64,000 nt of DNA from Euzebya tangerina (GTDB lineage Bacteria; Actinomycetota; Nitriliruptoria; Euzebyales; Euzebyaceae), in assembly GCF_003074135.1 (NCBI RefSeq), contig NZ_PPDK01000003.1, forward strand, positions 1 through 64,000, read 5' to 3'. A program made the position numbers and the translations under genes. Of the stretch, positions 23,336 to 31,400 are shown one piece after another. Numbering within the stretch: position 1 is the stretch's first letter; every line of letters begins with the position of its first letter. The notes under the pieces were generated by a model, which saw only the letters and a program-made list of their open reading frames with translations, was not told the origin of the DNA and searched no databases.

Positions 23336-24841
23336 ATGTCCAGCACCGACACGTCCCGCGTAGCTGAGGGGCAGACCTTCCAGTCCCTCAATCCCGCGAC
23401 CGACGAGCCGCTGGCGACCTACCCGGTTCACACCGCTGCAGACGTGGAGAACGCCGTGATCCGGGCGCGGGCGGCCGCCTCGTGGTGGCGGGACCTCGGC
23501 TTCGACGGACGCAAGCACCGGCTCCTGGCGTACAAGGGCCTGATCGCCCGCAAGTCCGACGAGCTGGTCCAGCTGATCCACGTCGAGAACGGCAAGCCGC
23601 TGGACGATGCCTTCATCGAGATCCTGCTGTGCGTGGATCACCTCGACTGGGCCGCACGGAATGCCCAGCGCATCATGAAGCCACGACGGGTCTCGATGCC
23701 GCCGCTGACCAAGGACCACGCCGGCTACCTGCAGTACGACCCCATGGGGGTCGTGGGGGTGATCGGGCCGTGGAACTACCCGGTGCACACGCCGATGGGC
23801 TCGATCTCCTACGCCCTCGCGGCCGGGAACGCCGTCGTCTTCAAGCCGTCGGAGTACACGCCCGGCATCGGCACCCGCATGGTCGAGCTCTTCGCCGAGG
23901 TCGTCGACGAGGAGCCCGTGCTCCAGCTCATCACCGGCTTCGGTGAGACGGGTGCGGCCTTGTGCTCGAGCCCTGGCATCGACGTCCTGGCCTTCACCGG
24001 CTCGGCTGCAACGGGCCGCAAGGTCATGACCGCGTGCGCGCAGAACCTCACCAAGGTCGTGATGGAGTGCGGCGGCAAGGACGCGCTGCTGGTCGACAGC
24101 GACGCCGACATCCGAGCCGCGGCCGAGGCGACGCTGTGGGCCGGCTGTGCCAACGCCGGCCAGACCTGTGCCGGCGTGGAACGGGTCTACATCCACGACC
24201 AGGTCTACGACGAGTTCGTGGCGGAGATAACCCGACAGGCCGAGGGGGTCCGGGCCGGCCAGGACGCCGAGGCCGACTACGGCCCCATCACCATGCCGTC
24301 CCAGATCGAGATCATCGCCTCGCACCTCCGGGAGGCGCTCGATCGTGGTGCCCACGCCATCGTGGGCGGCCTCGACTCGATCCGAGGGGCCTTCGTCGAC
24401 CCGATCGTCCTCACCGACGTGCCGGCGGATGCCGCGATCATGACCGAGGAGACCTTCGGCCCGGTCGTCCCACTGGTCCGGGTGCCGGACATGGACGAGG
24501 CAGTCCGGCTGGCCAACGCCTCGCCCTACGGCCTGGGCAACACCGTCTTCTCCCGGCGACGTGGTCTGGCCCTGGCACGAGCCCTGAACAGCGGCATGGT
24601 CAGCGTGAACAGCGTCCTGCGCTTCGCCTCGGTCCCGGCACTTCCCTTCGGCGGGCGGGGCGAGTCGGGCTTCGGCCGGATCCACGGCGAGGACGGCTTC
24701 AAGGAGTTCGTCCAGGCCCGGGCCATCACCCGGAAGCGGCTGGGCTTCGCGCCGGAGTTCGCGAGCTTCGCCCGGCCGGACTGGCTGTTCACGGTCGCCG
24801 ACCAACTGCTCAAGGTGACCCACGGCCGCCATCGGCTCTAG
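23336..24841 (+). CDS. aldehyde dehydrogenase family protein
   Basis: A 501-residue NAD(P)-dependent aldehyde dehydrogenase that oxidises an aldehyde to its acid. Cofactor binding is shown by FTGSAATGRKVM. The general base is the glutamate in VVMECGGKDALLVD and the catalytic cysteine is in NAGQTCAGVERVY. EETFGPVVPLVRV and NASPYGLGNTVFS follow the family. A C-terminal hydrophobic stretch (ASFARPDWLFTVADQLLKV) may bring it to the membrane, as in some fatty-aldehyde dehydrogenases, but it is short. The start ATG has a strong TTGGAGG site. The substrate cannot be fixed from sequence. Confidence 0.93.
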   Translation: MSSTDTSRVAEGQTFQSLNPATDEPLATYPVHTAADVENAVIRARAAASWWRDLGFDGRKHRLLAYKGLIARKSDELVQLIHVENGKPLDDAFIEILLCVDHLDWAARNAQRIMKPRRVSMPPLTKDHAGYLQYDPMGVVGVIGPWNYPVHTPMGSISYALAAGNAVVFKPSEYTPGIGTRMVELFAEVVDEEPVLQLITGFGETGAALCSSPGIDVLAFTGSAATGRKVMTACAQNLTKVVMECGGKDALLVDSDADIRAAAEATLWAGCANAGQTCAGVERVYIHDQVYDEFVAEITRQAEGVRAGQDAEADYGPITMPSQIEIIASHLREALDRGAHAIVGGLDSIRGAFVDPIVLTDVPADAAIMTEETFGPVVPLVRVPDMDEAVRLANASPYGLGNTVFSRRRGLALARALNSGMVSVNSVLRFASVPALPFGGRGESGFGRIHGEDGFKEFVQARAITRKRLGFAPEFASFARPDWLFTVADQLLKVTHGRHRL

Positions 24842-24846
24842 CGGCA

Positions 24847-24882
24847 CCGGGGCCCTTGCCCGACCGGTCAGGGCCGCCCCGG
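24847..24882 (+). terminator. possible terminator after the aldehyde dehydrogenase gene
   Basis: CCGGGGC (24847-24853) and GCCCCGG (24876-24882) form a 7-bp GC-only stem, with a weaker nested GGCCC/GGGCC pairing inside the 22-base loop. It starts five bases after the dehydrogenase stop. No T-run follows. Confidence 0.4.
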
Positions 24883-24903
24883 GTTTCCAGCGTAGGTCCG
24901 CCA

Positions 24904-24909
24904 TACGAT
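24904..24909 (+). promoter_or_regulatory. -10 box for leaderless membrane-protein gene
   Basis: TACGAT lies seven bases before GTG 24917 with no ribosome site between. A TTG at 24911 is too close to the -10 to be the start of a transcript from it. Confidence 0.4.
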
Positions 24910-24916
24910 CTTGCGG

Positions 24917-26575
24917 GTGGAGGGACGTCGCGCTCGGTGGGTCGTTGTGGCCTTGGCGACGGTCCTCGGGCTGGGCCACCTCCTGGCCACCCCGTCGATG
25001 TGGCCGGTCGATGAGACCGCACACATCGCCTACGCCGAGTCGCTGGTGCGGACCGGTACACCGCCACACATCGACGACCCCCTCCCCCAGGGAGTTGACG
25101 CCCGGGCGATCCCCGGCCTGACGGAACGGCTCCGCTGGGAGCAGGACCAGAACCGGGACGGCCGGCAGGACATCTGGCTCTCCAACCATCCACCCGCTGC
25201 CTACCTGATCCAGGGGGTCGCCTTCCACGCCGGGCGCGCGCTGGCAGGTGGAACGCTGGCCGTCACGCTGGCACGTGCCACCTCGGTGGTGTGGATGGCG
25301 GTGGGCGTCTGGGCCACCATGGCACTGGCCACACTCCTGGCCGGAGCCTCACCTGCCAGAGATCGCCGACGGCTGAGCCCTGATCAGATCGGCCTGGCTG
25401 CCGGGCTGCTCGTGGCGGTGACGCCAACCCTCAGCCACCTGGCCGGCGTAGCGTTCACGGACGTCCCCGCCTTCACCACCTCCACCCTGTGCCTGCTCCT
25501 CGGTGCCAGGATCGCGCTGGAGGGGCCGACGCCGCTGCGCCTGTACCTGCTCGGCCCCGCGATCGGCCTCGCCGTGGCGGTGCGGACGACCAGCCTGCCG
25601 GCCGCCGGGATCGCCGGGTTGCTGGGTCTCTACGGCTGGTGGGGGGCCCGGCGCGGCGAGACGGACGCGCTGGCAGACAGATCGAGGAGGCGGACCTGGC
25701 CCGATCTCCGCGGTCTGATCGGGCCTGCGCTGGTCGCCGCTGTGGCTCTGACCCCTGCGGCTGTGTGGGCGCTGCGCAACGCGGCGCTCTACGGCAGCGT
25801 GACCGCGTCCTCCTACCTGCTGGACAAGTTCGAACGGGACGTCAACGCCGGGGCCGTCGAGACCCTCGTCAGCAGCGACTCGTGGCTTCGTCTTGCCACA
25901 CGGATGGTGGCGGATCTGACCACCGGGCACTGGAATGTCGGGCTGCGTCGCGACACGGTCCAACTCGTCCTGACGTTGCTCTTCGGCGCCGGGCTGTGGT
26001 GGCTGCTGCTGACCCTACGGGCCCGGCATGACCAGCCCCCCCGGTCAGGGTCCGTGCGACACACGCGACACGTCCTGCGTGCCACCTGGGCGCTGCTGTC
26101 GGCCGTGCCGATCAGCCTGGCCGTCGCGGCACTGCTGTTCCACGCCAGCGGTGGCTCGCTGCACGGTCGATACGTCCTGGCCGGTCACGCGGTCGTCGTG
26201 ATCGCTGCGGTGGTCTGGCTCAGCTCGCTGCCCCGGTGGTCCGGCGTCGCCGTAGCCGTGGTCGCAGGGCTGCTGCTGATCGTCGACCTCTCCCTGATCT
26301 GGGGGGTCTTCGCCGAGGACAGCGGCAACTGGACCAGGACGACGATCCGCATCCAGCTTCCCTACGTCGCCGGCGTGGCCACGCCGTGGCTGCTCGGTGT
26401 GGCCACGGCGCTGTCCGCCTGGCTGTTCAGGTCCGTGGCCGGGCAGCTGGTGGCGTCAGGACCTCCGGTCGAGCGGCATCGTGATGCCTCACGTCCCCAG
26501 GTCGCCGAGGAGTCGGTCGGCCGCGTCGTAGGGGTCGACGCGGCCGTCGGCCACGGCCTCACCCAACCCGGCTAG
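24917..26575 (+). CDS. polytopic membrane protein, GT-C/GT39-like glycosyltransferase candidate
   Basis: A 552-residue protein with about 11-12 predicted membrane helices. The first external loop contains MWPVDETAHIAYAESLVRTG, where the aspartate-glutamate pair after the first helix matches the catalytic acidic motif of GT-C polyprenyl-sugar glycosyltransferases and DUF2142-like proteins. SNHPPAAYLIQG follows, as in those families. No C-terminal domain is recognised; the last 50 residues are hydrophilic and the 3' 87 bases overlap the convergent meaB gene. It probably transfers a sugar to a wall or membrane acceptor, but this is inferred from topology and one motif. Confidence 0.6.
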   Translation: MEGRRARWVVVALATVLGLGHLLATPSMWPVDETAHIAYAESLVRTGTPPHIDDPLPQGVDARAIPGLTERLRWEQDQNRDGRQDIWLSNHPPAAYLIQGVAFHAGRALAGGTLAVTLARATSVVWMAVGVWATMALATLLAGASPARDRRRLSPDQIGLAAGLLVAVTPTLSHLAGVAFTDVPAFTTSTLCLLLGARIALEGPTPLRLYLLGPAIGLAVAVRTTSLPAAGIAGLLGLYGWWGARRGETDALADRSRRRTWPDLRGLIGPALVAAVALTPAAVWALRNAALYGSVTASSYLLDKFERDVNAGAVETLVSSDSWLRLATRMVADLTTGHWNVGLRRDTVQLVLTLLFGAGLWWLLLTLRARHDQPPRSGSVRHTRHVLRATWALLSAVPISLAVAALLFHASGGSLHGRYVLAGHAVVVIAAVVWLSSLPRWSGVAVAVVAGLLLIVDLSLIWGVFAEDSGNWTRTTIRIQLPYVAGVATPWLLGVATALSAWLFRSVAGQLVASGPPVERHRDASRPQVAEESVGRVVGVDAAVGHGLTQPG

Positions 26576-27436
26576 CTCGCCCGCCAGCGGGTCGGTGGTC
26601 AGCCGTCGACGCACGGTCGCGAGGACGATCTCCCTGATCTGCACGGTGGCGGCCAACCGGTGACTGGCTGCGTCGTGACCGGACCCTCGAGTCCACGTCC
26701 GATGCGCCTCCGCGGCGTCGATCAGCGCCTCGACGCCGACGCCGCGATCGGCGCTGGTGGACAGCACGGGGGGTGACCACTCGCGCTCGACCGGCGCCAA
26801 CTCGAGTGCGCTGCGCAGTTCTCGGACCGTCCGGTCGGCGCCCTCGCGGTCTGCCTTGTTGACCACGAAGACGTCGGCCACCTCCAAGATGCCGGCCTTG
26901 GCAGCCTGGATGGTGTCGCCCATGCCGGGAGCCAGAACCACCAGGGTGGTCTCGGCCAACGCGGCGACCTCGACCTCGGCCTGACCGACGCCGACCGTCT
27001 CGACGAGGATCACGTCGAAGCCGGCCGCGGCGAGGACCCCGATGGCCGGAGGCGCAGCCCAGGAGAGGCCACCCAGGTGACCGCGGCTGGCCATGGATCG
27101 GATGAACACCCCATCGTCGGTTGCGTGATCCGCCATCCGGACCCGGTCGCCGAGCAGGGCACCCCCCGTGAAGGGCGAGGAGGGGTCGACGGCCAGCACG
27201 GCGACGGTCCGACCGCGCGTCCGCCACTCGGTCACCAACGCCGCGGTGAGCGTGGACTTGCCGACCCCCGGGGCGCCGGTGATGCCGATCGTGTGTGCCT
27301 GGGTGGTGGAGGTGTGGGTTGCCCCGACGATGGCCCGGACATCCTCGTCGCGCCCTGCCTCGACCAGGGAGAGCACGCGCGCCAGGTCACGACGGCTCCC
27401 CTGCCGGGCCCCCTCGATCAGCGTGGTGATGTCCAT
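26489..27436 (-). CDS. meaB: methylmalonyl-CoA mutase-associated GTPase MeaB (ArgK family)
   Basis: A 315-residue G3E GTPase. Walker A is GAPGVGKSTL, the base-II region is AVDPSSPFTGGALLGDRVRM, RSMASRGHLGGLS is the family signature, Walker B is VILVETVGVGQAEVEV, and NKADREGADR gives guanine specificity. MeaB protects and reloads adenosylcobalamin-dependent methylmalonyl-CoA mutase. The mutase genes are not in this window, but methylmalonyl-CoA epimerase is encoded at 32.9 kb, so a propionate/methylmalonyl pathway is present. Older literature names this family ArgK. The 3' end overlaps the convergent membrane-protein gene by 87 bases. Confidence 0.95.
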   Translation of the reverse strand: MDITTLIEGARQGSRRDLARVLSLVEAGRDEDVRAIVGATHTSTTQAHTIGITGAPGVGKSTLTAALVTEWRTRGRTVAVLAVDPSSPFTGGALLGDRVRMADHATDDGVFIRSMASRGHLGGLSWAAPPAIGVLAAAGFDVILVETVGVGQAEVEVAALAETTLVVLAPGMGDTIQAAKAGILEVADVFVVNKADREGADRTVRELRSALELAPVEREWSPPVLSTSADRGVGVEALIDAAEAHRTWTRGSGHDAASHRLAATVQIREIVLATVRRRLTTDPLAGELAGLGEAVADGRVDPYDAADRLLGDLGT

Positions 27437-27478
27437 GACGAGGGCGCACGGTAGCGCCGTGCCGCGGTCACGTCCCGG

Positions 27479-28792
27479 TCATGCCCCGGTCACGGCCCAG
27501 GCGCCGGTGCGCCACCGCAACCACAGCGGAGCGGCCCGGGCGGCCATGAACGCGCCGATGGCGACCCACAGCCACACGATGCCCGCGTCTGCAGCGAGGA
27601 CCACCGCTGCCAGGACGGCCATGATCGCAGCGGCCCCGACCATGGCCTTGGCGAGGAACGCCAGGTCACCCGCGCCGATCAGCAGCCCGTCGAGGACGAA
27701 GGCGAGACCGTTGACCGGCTGGCTGACGGCGGCCACCAACAACAACGTCGTCGCGGTCGCAGCCACCGCATCGTCTTCGGTGAACAGCTGCGGGAGGACC
27801 GGACTGGCCACGGCGAGCACACCACCCAGGAGCACCCCGAACGCGGCGCCGAGCACCAGCATCCGCTGTCCGACTTCGCGAGCTGCCCGCCCGTCGCCCG
27901 CACCCAGGAAGCGCCCGACCAGGGCCTGACCGGCGATCGCCAGGGCGTCGAGCGCCAGCGCGAGCAACGCCCAGATGGCGAACACGACCTCGTGGGCCGC
28001 GACCTCGACGGTCCCGATCCGTGCCGCCACCGCGGTGCTGACGGTGACCGCAGCCCGCAGGGCGATGGTGCGGACCAGCAGGTCGCCACCAACCCTCGCC
28101 AGCCGCAGGATGGTGCGCGGATCGGGCCGCCGGGATACGTGGAGGGCACCGGTGGCGCGCAGGATCAGTCCGACGAACACCGCGGCGCTGCCGCCCTGCG
28201 CAATGACGGTCGAGAGCGCCGACGCCCCGATCCCGAAGTCCAGGCCCACGACGAGGACCAGTTCGAGCACCAGATTGCCGACTGCAGCAACGACCGCGAC
28301 CACCAACGGCGTGACGGTGTCCTGCAGGCCACGGAGGTAGCCGGTCCCGGAGAACACCAGCAGCTGGAACGGCACACCCGCCAACGAGACGCGGAAGTAG
28401 GTCAGCGCCTGGTCGATGACGGCGGGGGCGGCGTCACCGGCCAGCCCGCGGATGATCGGACCGGCGAAGGCCGCGCCCACGGCGGTGACCGCGACGCCGA
28501 TGAGGACCGCCAGCCACAAGGACTGCACCGCCTGGTGGGCGGCCTCGTCCGGTCGGTCCGCCCCGAGGAGGCGCGAGACGGCCGCGGTGGTCCCGTACGC
28601 CAGGAAGATGAAGATGGCGAAGCCGCTCAGCAGGGCGGCGGAGGCGATGGCCAGTCCGGCGAGGGCCTCCGTGGAGATCCGCCCGACCACGGCCGTGTCA
28701 GCGAGGACGTAGAGGGGTTCGGCGACCAGCGCCCCCAGTGCTGGGACAGCCAGTCGGGCGATCTCGCGGTCGTGGGGGCTGGACGACCTCAT
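27479..28792 (-). CDS. MATE-family efflux transporter (DinF-like)
   Basis: A 437-residue integral membrane protein with 12 predicted helices in two halves. REIARLAVPALGALVAEPLY and LADTAVVGRISTEALAGLAI are the N-terminal MATE signature; GTGYLRGLQDT and a second-half VAAHEVVFAIWALLALALDA match DinF-type members. These transporters use a proton or sodium gradient to export cationic drugs and metabolites. The gene lies downstream of the thiolase gene on the same strand but is separated from it by a perfect 19-bp hairpin, so it is probably transcribed independently. Confidence 0.92.
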   Translation of the reverse strand: MRSSSPHDREIARLAVPALGALVAEPLYVLADTAVVGRISTEALAGLAIASAALLSGFAIFIFLAYGTTAAVSRLLGADRPDEAAHQAVQSLWLAVLIGVAVTAVGAAFAGPIIRGLAGDAAPAVIDQALTYFRVSLAGVPFQLLVFSGTGYLRGLQDTVTPLVVAVVAAVGNLVLELVLVVGLDFGIGASALSTVIAQGGSAAVFVGLILRATGALHVSRRPDPRTILRLARVGGDLLVRTIALRAAVTVSTAVAARIGTVEVAAHEVVFAIWALLALALDALAIAGQALVGRFLGAGDGRAAREVGQRMLVLGAAFGVLLGGVLAVASPVLPQLFTEDDAVAATATTLLLVAAVSQPVNGLAFVLDGLLIGAGDLAFLAKAMVGAAAIMAVLAAVVLAADAGIVWLWVAIGAFMAARAAPLWLRWRTGAWAVTGA

Positions 28793-28859
28793 CGCGCCCG
28801 GCCAGCCGAGGTGGGGGTCACGGGCACCTCAGGCGCCAGGTCGGTGCCGGCCTGGCCAT

Positions 28860-28902
28860 GTGGGTGGACTTCCCACCCGGCGTGGGTGGGAAGTCCACCC
28901 AC
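28860..28902 (-). terminator. perfect 19-bp hairpin between thiolase and MATE genes
   Basis: The arms 28860-28878 and 28884-28902 are perfectly complementary over 19 bases, each starting or ending with GTGGGTGGACTTCCCACCC or its complement; the loop is five bases (GGCGT). The hairpin lies 43 bases past the stop of the thiolase gene and upstream of the MATE gene. It has no T-run but is strong enough to act as a terminator or an mRNA 3' stabiliser. Each arm also contains an internal GTGGG/CCCAC repeat. Confidence 0.65.
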
Positions 28903-28945
28903 CACCCGACCGGGCAGGCCCCGATTTCCGCCCAGGCGGGACGGC

Positions 28946-30127
28946 CTACATCGTCTCCAGGATCAGCGCATCTCCCTGGCCGCCACCGCCACACAGCGAG
29001 GCCGCACCACGCCCGCCCCCGCGATTGCGCAACTCGTGCAAGAGCGTCACCGTGATCCGGGCGCCGGTGCAGCCGATCGGGTGGCCGATCGCGACCGCAC
29101 CGCCGTTGACGTTGACCCGCTCCTTCTCCACGCCGAGGAGCTCGGCGGAGTGGATGGCGACCGACGCGAACGCCTCGTTCATCTCGTACAGGTCCAGGCC
29201 ACCCGGCTCGACGTCGACCTTGGCGGCGGCCGCCCGGATGGCCTCGGCCGGCTGGTGGTGCAGGGACGGATCGGGGCCGGCTACCGTGCCGTAGGACAGG
29301 ATCCGGCCGAGCGGCTGCACGCCCAACTCGGCGGCCCTCAACGCGGTGGTCATGACCACCGCCGCGCCGCCGTCGGACACCTGCGAGGCGTTGCCGGCGG
29401 TGATCGTCCCCTCCTTGGTGAAGGCAGGGCGCAGTCGCGCCAGGGACTCAGCGGTGGTTCCCGGCCGCATGCCCTCGTCCTGCTCGACCAGGACCGGGTC
29501 GCCCTTGCGCTGCGGGACCTCGACCGGCACCACCTCGCCGTCGAAGCGGCCGTCCTTCCACGCCTCCACGGCCCGCTCGTGTGACATCGCCGCCCACTCG
29601 TCCTGCGCTTCCCGCGAGATCCCGTACTCGTCGTTCTTGGCGTCCGACCCCTCCCCCATGTGGCTGTTCTCGAAGGCGCACCACAGCCCGTCGTGGATCA
29701 TGGCGTCCACGGCCGTGGTGTTCCCCATCCGCGCCCCCTGGCGAGCAGCGGGCAGGACGTAGGGGGCGCCCGTCATGGACTCCATGCCGCCGGCCACGAT
29801 CACGTCGGCCTCGCCGAGCAGCAGCGTCTGCCGGGCCAGGCCGATCGCGGCCATGCCGGACGGGCACACCTTGTTGATCGTGACGGCGGGGACCTCCATG
29901 CCGATCCCGCCGATGGTGGCTGCCTGGCGCGCCGTGATCTGTCCCTGACCAGCCTGCAGCACGTGACCCATGTAGACCTGATCCACCTGTCCGGGGTCGA
30001 CGCCGGCCCGGTCCAGCGCGCCAGCGATGGCGCGACCACCCAGGTCCATCGCGGTGAGAGAGGCGTACCCTCCCAAGAACTTGCCGATCGGCGTCCGTGC
30101 GTATCCGACGATCACTACGTCCTGCAT
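28946..30127 (-). CDS. acetyl-CoA acetyltransferase (thiolase)
   Basis: A 393-residue thiolase, the normal length for the family. The nucleophilic cysteine is in INKVCPSGMAAIG, the second catalytic segment is GHPIGCTGAR (His), and the general-acid cysteine is in SLCGGGGQGDA. NEAFASVAIHSAE is the NEAF motif. It condenses or cleaves acetoacetyl-CoA or 3-ketoacyl-CoA. The ATG at 30127 was chosen over an upstream frame extension because the family N-terminus MQDVVIVGYARTPIGKF starts there and a GGAG site is six bases upstream. It complements the dehydrogenase and hydratase genes elsewhere in the window. Confidence 0.95.
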   Translation of the reverse strand: MQDVVIVGYARTPIGKFLGGYASLTAMDLGGRAIAGALDRAGVDPGQVDQVYMGHVLQAGQGQITARQAATIGGIGMEVPAVTINKVCPSGMAAIGLARQTLLLGEADVIVAGGMESMTGAPYVLPAARQGARMGNTTAVDAMIHDGLWCAFENSHMGEGSDAKNDEYGISREAQDEWAAMSHERAVEAWKDGRFDGEVVPVEVPQRKGDPVLVEQDEGMRPGTTAESLARLRPAFTKEGTITAGNASQVSDGGAAVVMTTALRAAELGVQPLGRILSYGTVAGPDPSLHHQPAEAIRAAAAKVDVEPGGLDLYEMNEAFASVAIHSAELLGVEKERVNVNGGAVAIGHPIGCTGARITVTLLHELRNRGGGRGAASLCGGGGQGDALILETM

Positions 30128-30270
30128 GAGGGCTCCACTTCCGTTGGCGCGAGCGAGAAACTCATTCTTGCCCTGGATACCATGCAGAAGCAATGTCAGC
30201 CGTCTGGATACGACGTGATGACGCGCAGCGCGGCAGTCTCCCAGCTCGCTGTGCCCGTTCGGGGCGGCGC

Positions 30271-30783
30271 GTGATCAGCCGGTACCCCCACGATGTGGCG
30301 TTCCTGCCCGCGTGGCTCGAGTGGCTGGCCTGGACCCGACTGTGGCCACTTCACCGTGATCAGCCACATGAGAGGATCGTCCTGCCGCTGCTGCCGCGCT
30401 GGCAGCGGGTGCATGTGCTCCTGCGCCGCGCTCGGGACCTCTCGGCCGCCACGCTGCCGATCGCGCTGCTGGTCCTGCTGCTCACGGGGGACGGCCTGGT
30501 GAACACCGCGGTCAACTGGGTGATCGTGGCCGCCGTCGCCGTCCACCTCCTCGCCGCTGGTCTCGGCCTGCTGCTGACCGTCGACGTCAGACAGGACGTC
30601 ACCGGCGAGTGGATCCTGCTGTCGCGGGTCAGCGCTGCCTTCGTGGCCGAGGTCGAGCGGCGGCTGTCCCGCCCCGCTCAGGAGCCCATGCTCGCCCTGC
30701 CGGAGACGGTCGACGAGCTGTCCGATCGGGCCGCATCCACGCCCCGACGACCCGACACGGTGGACCCCGCACCGGGGACCTGA
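30271..30783 (+). CDS. hypothetical membrane protein
   Basis: A 170-residue protein not recognised. The N-terminal 60 residues are rich in Trp, Leu and Arg (FLPAWLEWLAWTRLWPLHRD). Two membrane helices follow, near residues 62-78 (AATLPIALLVLLLTGDG) and 83-105 (NTAVNWVIVAAVAVHLLAAG). An acidic and proline-rich tail ends the protein. GTG 30271 was picked because conserved-looking sequence starts there; a purine-rich GGGGCGG segment is upstream. It is followed nine bases later by another small membrane-protein gene, so they are likely one operon with the GGDEF gene region. Confidence 0.6.
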   Translation: MISRYPHDVAFLPAWLEWLAWTRLWPLHRDQPHERIVLPLLPRWQRVHVLLRRARDLSAATLPIALLVLLLTGDGLVNTAVNWVIVAAVAVHLLAAGLGLLLTVDVRQDVTGEWILLSRVSAAFVAEVERRLSRPAQEPMLALPETVDELSDRAASTPRRPDTVDPAPGT

Positions 30784-30792
30784 CGTCCACCG

Positions 30793-31374
30793 ATGACGAC
30801 TGCTGGGGACCCAGCCCGGTTGGAGTTCGAGCTGACGGCCACCGAACTGGAGGGGGATCTCCCACTCGTCTGCGCTCGAACCGGGGAGCAGACGGACGGG
30901 ATGGTCGGCGTCTGGTTCGCCCGATCGGCACGGTGGACCTGGATCCCACTGGCCGCCGTCATCGCGCTGGCGATCGGGCGGGGTGACGGTCGTCTCCTCA
31001 CCTCCTACTGGGCCGTGGGCGGTGTCGTCTTGCCCTTGGTGTTCTCGCGCGGTGTCCGGGGCCGGCTCCCCCTGGATGCGACGCTCAGGCAACGGCAGGC
31101 GTCACTACGGTCACGGCGTCTGCGGACGATCCTGACCGCGCTGCTGCTGACCTGGGTCGCGGTGGGCCTGTGGCTGCTCGACTCGCGCGCAGCCGGCGTC
31201 GTCGTGCTGGGCGCGGTGCTGGCGCTGTATGCGGCGGCGCTCGGCATGGCCTGGGTGAGCCGGAGGCTGGGCGCCCGCGGTCGACCCACGCCGGAGGGCG
31301 GTGTGCGGCTGATCAACGCCCATCCGGGCTTCGTGGAAGCGGTGGAGCTGCGACGGACCGGGCACCGGCCATGA
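30793..31374 (+). CDS. hypothetical membrane protein with CARTGE motif
   Basis: A 193-residue protein. The N-terminal domain is hydrophilic and contains LPLVCARTGEQTDGMV, a C-x-[RK]-TG pattern seen in uncharacterised actinobacterial membrane proteins. About four helices follow, in two pairs (WTWIPLAAVIALAIG and SYWAVGGVVLPLVFS; then LTALLLTWVAVGLWLL and GVVVLGAVLALYAAALG). The C-terminus LINAHPGFVEAVELRR has strand-like amphipathic character. No function can be assigned. The gene sits between another small membrane-protein gene and the GGDEF gene, with short gaps on both sides. Confidence 0.6.
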   Translation: MTTAGDPARLEFELTATELEGDLPLVCARTGEQTDGMVGVWFARSARWTWIPLAAVIALAIGRGDGRLLTSYWAVGGVVLPLVFSRGVRGRLPLDATLRQRQASLRSRRLRTILTALLLTWVAVGLWLLDSRAAGVVVLGAVLALYAAALGMAWVSRRLGARGRPTPEGGVRLINAHPGFVEAVELRRTGHRP

Positions 31375-31386
31375 CCGGGCCACACC

Positions 31387-31392
31387 TAGACT
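31387..31392 (+). promoter_or_regulatory. -10 box for leaderless GGDEF gene
   Basis: TAGACT lies eight bases before GTG 31401, with no ribosome site. It suggests the GGDEF gene has its own leaderless promoter even though it follows two small genes closely. Confidence 0.4.
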
Positions 31393-31400
31393 CGTCCTCC

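Noticed and set aside
21704-25228. 1174-codon minus-strand open frame
   Set aside because: It is antisense to the DsbA-like, kinase, aldehyde dehydrogenase and membrane-protein genes, has no start signal and reads as low-complexity Gly/Arg/Val; GC-rich codon bias leaves such frames open.
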